Source of the DNA: Chitinophaga pinensis | Lineage (GTDB): Bacteria; Bacteroidota; Bacteroidia; UKL13-3 | Length of the DNA stretch: 39,155 nucleotides | Assembly: GCA_945870425.1 (NCBI GenBank) | Contig: CAMBSD010000021.1 | Coordinates: 1 to 39,155, forward strand | Reading direction: 5' to 3' | Part shown: piece after piece, positions 36,587-39,155 of the stretch | Layout of the letters: every line of letters starts with the position of its first letter | Numbering within the stretch: the stretch's first letter is position 1 | Program-made: the position numbers and the translations under genes | The notes under the pieces: generated by a model | Databases searched by the model: none | The model's input: only the letters and a program-made list of their open reading frames with translations | What the model was told of the DNA's origin: nothing

Positions 36587-37060
36587 TTATTTCTTCGTTC
36601 CAAATACATCATATGTATTTCCTCTAAGCGGGCCATCAGTAATCTCAATATTATAAACAAAAGCTTTTGTAGATTCCATAAAACCAAAATGTTCATTGTT
36701 ATTTCCTTTTCCTTTTAATGATATACTAAATCCATCTTTATTTATAGTCTGAAGAGGAATATTGCCGCTGAAATTTTTACCTGAAACAAGTACGTCTCCA
36801 GTTGATATTTTACCTCCACCATCCTCAGTGATTATTAATGATTTCCCTGATCCCTTTGTAACAACAAAAGTTACGGTGGTATCTGAAATTGAATTTCCGG
36901 ATGTGTCCATTAAACTGGATAATCCTGTGTAGGTTCCTAAGGCTAGGTCACGAGCATCAGTTTCAACTGGCTTTGTGCTGGAGTTATCCTTAGAACAACT
37001 GACTATAAGGCCTGCCATAATGATGAGTGCAACAGAAAGGACTGATTTTATTTTTTTCAT
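36587..37060 (-). CDS. Hypothetical lipoprotein
   Basis: 157 residues. Signal with lipobox IVSC (Cys22), then a polar linker (SKDNSSTKPVETD). The mature domain (about 40-157) looks like a small lipocalin-type beta barrel: LALGTYTGLSSLMD, TVTFVVTKGSGKSLIIT, NFSGNIPLQ, GFSISLKGKG. No family assigned with confidence. It lies 75 bases after the beta-barrel gene and may share its transcript. Confidence 0.82.
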   Translation of the reverse strand: MKKIKSVLSVALIIMAGLIVSCSKDNSSTKPVETDARDLALGTYTGLSSLMDTSGNSISDTTVTFVVTKGSGKSLIITEDGGGKISTGDVLVSGKNFSGNIPLQTINKDGFSISLKGKGNNNEHFGFMESTKAFVYNIEITDGPLRGNTYDVFGTKK

Positions 37061-37135
37061 ATCTCTTTTATATATTGTGTTTAGTAGATTTTATTTTATG
37101 TTGATTGGCTCTATTTCTTGTCAAGGATTTGATTA

Positions 37136-37741
37136 TTAATTGAACGTATATTGAATACCACCGTTAAATAAGCCATTGTATCCATAACCTAGTTCTGCGA
37201 ATGCTCCTAGTTTTGATGTTTTGGTAAATCTGCCCTTATAACCTATTGCAGTAATATGATAAGCAAGGCCATCTGAAATGTCTGAATTTATTTTTGCGAG
37301 CTCTTTATTGCCTGATATGACCTCCAATTCGGCATTCAGTGTATACGTGCCTGCAGATAATCCTGAATAAAGCACAAATGCTCCATTTTCATTATCATAC
37401 CAACTGTAGTTTAATTGTGATAAAAAAGTTGAAAAGTTAAAGTTTGTTTTAAATGAAACATTATCAGTTCCGTTATCTATTGTAACTTTACCTGTTGAGG
37501 CAGTCTGGCTGGTGTAAGCTAACCCAATTGTTAATTTATCGGTAAGGTGATATTGGTATCCAATAATATATGGCCCAAATGTATTGGAGGCTCCTTCTCC
37601 AACACTACTTAGTGTGTTTGCTAGGGCATTTGAAGCCCCAACTCCAAAAAATAAACTCATGTTGCCTTTTTTGTAAACCTGAGCCGAAGTAAATTGGATG
37701 ATTCCTAAAGATAGTAGGATGAATAATAATTGTTTTTTCAT
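37136..37741 (-). CDS. Outer-membrane beta-barrel protein
   Basis: 201 residues from the ATG at 37741; a TTG at 37756 overlaps a -7 element and is not used. Signal peptide 1-21 (ending FTSAQ). Alternating strands such as FGPYIIGYQYHLTDKLTIGLAYTS and AFAELGYGYNGLFNGGIQYTFN resemble the 8-strand outer-membrane protein beta-barrel domain (OMP_b-brl). The last residue is Asn after an aromatic strand. Role unknown. It lies between a lipoprotein and the LytTR regulator gene. Confidence 0.85.
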   Translation of the reverse strand: MKKQLLFILLSLGIIQFTSAQVYKKGNMSLFFGVGASNALANTLSSVGEGASNTFGPYIIGYQYHLTDKLTIGLAYTSQTASTGKVTIDNGTDNVSFKTNFNFSTFLSQLNYSWYDNENGAFVLYSGLSAGTYTLNAELEVISGNKELAKINSDISDGLAYHITAIGYKGRFTKTSKLGAFAELGYGYNGLFNGGIQYTFN

Positions 37742-37753
37742 GTTTTTTTCAAA

Positions 37754-37761
37754 CAAAACTA
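37754..37761 (-). promoter_or_regulatory. -7 promoter element of the 37136-37741 gene
   Basis: The minus strand reads TAGTTTTG (perfect TAnnTTTG) 12 bases before the ATG at 37741, implying a very short leader. No convincing -33 element. Confidence 0.4.
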
Positions 37762-37836
37762 TGTTTTACTTATCTTCATTTTGCTACTTTCATCCCAAAG
37801 ATATGTTTGAATTTCCCTTTTATTGGTTTGACTTTC

Positions 37837-38592
37837 TTAACCAAACAATGTGGTATTTTTAAACCAGGCTATCAGTTTGTTTTTTGCTCGGTCGGTGATG
37901 GAGACAATAATCTGACCGGTTAGCTCTAAAGAATTGCCTTGTTGTTTGATAAATCGCCTAACATGTGTAGGATTAATTAACCACGATCGGTGAACCCTAA
38001 AGAAACCCTCAGGCGTAAGCAATCTATCCATCCAAGCCAAAGGCTTGCTTATTATGATTTTCCCGGCTTCATGTGTAAAAATTACGCAATAGCTTCGCTC
38101 AGCCTGAATCGCAATTATATCTTTAAGTTTCACAATCATTTGTCCATTTGATACAGGCAATGCAATGGATTCTATAGCACTTCTGCTTAAGTCATCCAGC
38201 ATCAGTTTATAGGGGTTAACAGAAGCAGACTGATGAATTCTTCTCCGTTGTAATGCAATTTCTATACTCTCTTTCAATCTTTTATCAGAGTATGGCTTCA
38301 TGATATAGTCAACCGCATAAAACTCAAATGCCTTGATTGCAAAATTCTGATTACCTGTAATAAATAAGAATTGCTTGCCCTCCAGCGATATATCCTTTAA
38401 AGCATTAAATATCGTAACCCCATTAATTACGATATCCAAAATGGCCAAATCAAAATCGTTTTTCTTTAGTGCTTTCTTTGCAGCTTCTAAATCTCTAAGT
38501 CCAACTACTTCAAATTCGCTAAACTCCTTCCTAAAAAAATTAATTAATCCCGATAACTGCTCAGGTTCGTCTTCTATAATTAATACTTTCAT
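37837..38592 (-). CDS. LytTR-family response regulator
   Basis: 251 residues. Receiver domain (1-120) with acidic pocket Glu7/Asp8, phospho-acceptor Asp53 in LAILDIVING and Lys99 in YIMKPYSD. A LytTR DNA-binding domain follows (about 145-247: IVKLKDIIAIQAERSYCVIF, FFRVHRSWLINPTHV). It should bind promoter DNA as a dimer when phosphorylated. Its start overlaps the stop of the upstream kinase gene by four bases (ATGA), so the two are translationally coupled partners. Possible targets include the adjacent barrel and lipoprotein genes, but no LytTR site was identified. Confidence 0.95.
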   Translation of the reverse strand: MKVLIIEDEPEQLSGLINFFRKEFSEFEVVGLRDLEAAKKALKKNDFDLAILDIVINGVTIFNALKDISLEGKQFLFITGNQNFAIKAFEFYAVDYIMKPYSDKRLKESIEIALQRRRIHQSASVNPYKLMLDDLSRSAIESIALPVSNGQMIVKLKDIIAIQAERSYCVIFTHEAGKIIISKPLAWMDRLLTPEGFFRVHRSWLINPTHVRRFIKQQGNSLELTGQIIVSITDRAKNKLIAWFKNTTLFG

Positions 38593-39155
38593 GTTGTTCT
38601 GGCAATGTTTAATAACAGTTTGTTTTGTTTAATGGAGATAGCGTCAAGATAACTGCATCCATAATAATAGTTAAAATAACTCACTCTATTAATCAAATAA
38701 AACAAACCATGGGCTTTTTTCGGCTTTCTAATAACCAGTCTTTCAGGAACATTATACCCTGATAAAGAAATCTGAAGATGATTACTATTGTTACTATTTG
38801 CCAATACTTCAATTTCATGTTCTTTATTATCGTTCAAGCCATGCTTGAGTGCATTTTCAATCAATACTCCAATAGTATATGGTGGAATTTCACAATGTAT
38901 CAGCATATCCGGAATGCTATATTTTAGCTTTACATTCTTTTTATTTTGACAGCAAAATGCAGCAACAAGATTTTCGCAACATGTTAATTCATCCTCAAGA
39001 GAAATCGACATTTTTTGGCTGTATTGGTATCCAAATCGGATAATACTGCCAACTTTTTCAAGATAATACTGCAGGTTATTTTTATTATCTAGATATACTG
39101 CATGTTGTAATAAGTTATTTATGGTATGCTCTGAAATCAGTTTGCCATTAATTAA
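38589..39155 (-). CDS. LytS/YehU-type sensor histidine kinase, 5' part outside window
   Basis: The frame is open from the TGA at 38589 to the right edge (188 visible residues); an internal ATG at 39011 is not the real start. The visible part is the end of a His_kinase (PF06580-type) domain: ISEHTINNLLQHAVYL holds the acceptor His in place of the usual NPHFLFN, then SLEDELTCCENLVAAF, and the ATPase N-box VLIENALKHGL. The later ATPase boxes are poor: where DNGxG and GxGLxN are expected it has SLSGYNVPERL and KKAHGLFYLINR. It pairs with the LytTR regulator through an ATGA overlap. Membrane sensor segments, if any, lie beyond the edge. Confidence 0.88.
   Translation of the reverse strand, partial: LINGKLISEHTINNLLQHAVYLDNKNNLQYYLEKVGSIIRFGYQYSQKMSISLEDELTCCENLVAAFCCQNKKNVKLKYSIPDMLIHCEIPPYTIGVLIENALKHGLNDNKEHEIEVLANSNNSNHLQISLSGYNVPERLVIRKPKKAHGLFYLINRVSYFNYYYGCSYLDAISIKQNKLLLNIARTT

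Overview
The window is AT-rich chromosomal DNA from a member of the Bacteroidota. Evidence: proteins with type IX secretion (T9SS) C-terminal sorting domains, a carboxypeptidase-like-domain TonB-dependent receptor, many Sec lipoproteins and outer-membrane beta-barrels, a LytTR regulator/LytS-type kinase pair, and several promoters of the Bacteroidota form TTTG-N19-TAnnTTTG. The order cannot be fixed from the sequence alone. I see 29 protein genes (two cut by the window edges) and one pseudogene. I see no rRNA, tRNA, insertion sequence, prophage or CRISPR array.

Layout. 1-8714 (-): one giant surface-protein gene, at least 2904 codons, running off the left edge. 8715-9328: non-coding leader, hairpins and a decayed repeat. 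9329-12771 (-): lipoprotein, subtilisin-like protease and transaldolase. 13118-18245 (-): small basic secreted protein, T9SS cargo protein, EamA transporter, LptF/LptG permease and a GT9 heptosyltransferase-like enzyme; the last two point to lipopolysaccharide assembly and export. 18620-19357 (+): rplU-rpmA with a very clear promoter and terminator. 19418-21760: lipoprotein (+) converging on a murI-Kir channel operon (-). 21823-22263 (+): DUF2147 pseudogene. 22321-23300 (+): YbaB-type protein and a lipoprotein. 23303-26390: T9SS cargo protein (-) and TonB-dependent receptor (+), whose start codons lie 10 bp apart. 26405-27488 (-): small beta-barrel and a SpoU/TrmH methyltransferase. 27666-31099 (+): two outer-membrane beta-barrel proteins carrying peptidoglycan-binding domains (SPOR and OmpA-like). 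31186-34521 (-): lpdA and a secreted GH13 glycosidase. 34660-36420 (+): aspS. 36587-39155 (-): lipoprotein, beta-barrel, LytTR regulator and a divergent histidine kinase cut by the right edge.

How the genes relate. Most of the region is ordinary housekeeping and cell-envelope content. The most unusual parts are (a) the giant adhesin-like protein, in which Ig-like domains appear to be split by different inserted domains; (b) the 27666-31099 pair, where a duplicated beta-barrel with a SPOR tail sits beside a barrel/TSP3/OmpA protein and a terminator-like hairpin abuts the second start codon; and (c) a LytS-type kinase that keeps the acceptor His and N-box but has lost recognisable G-boxes. No clearly new defence or metabolic system was seen.
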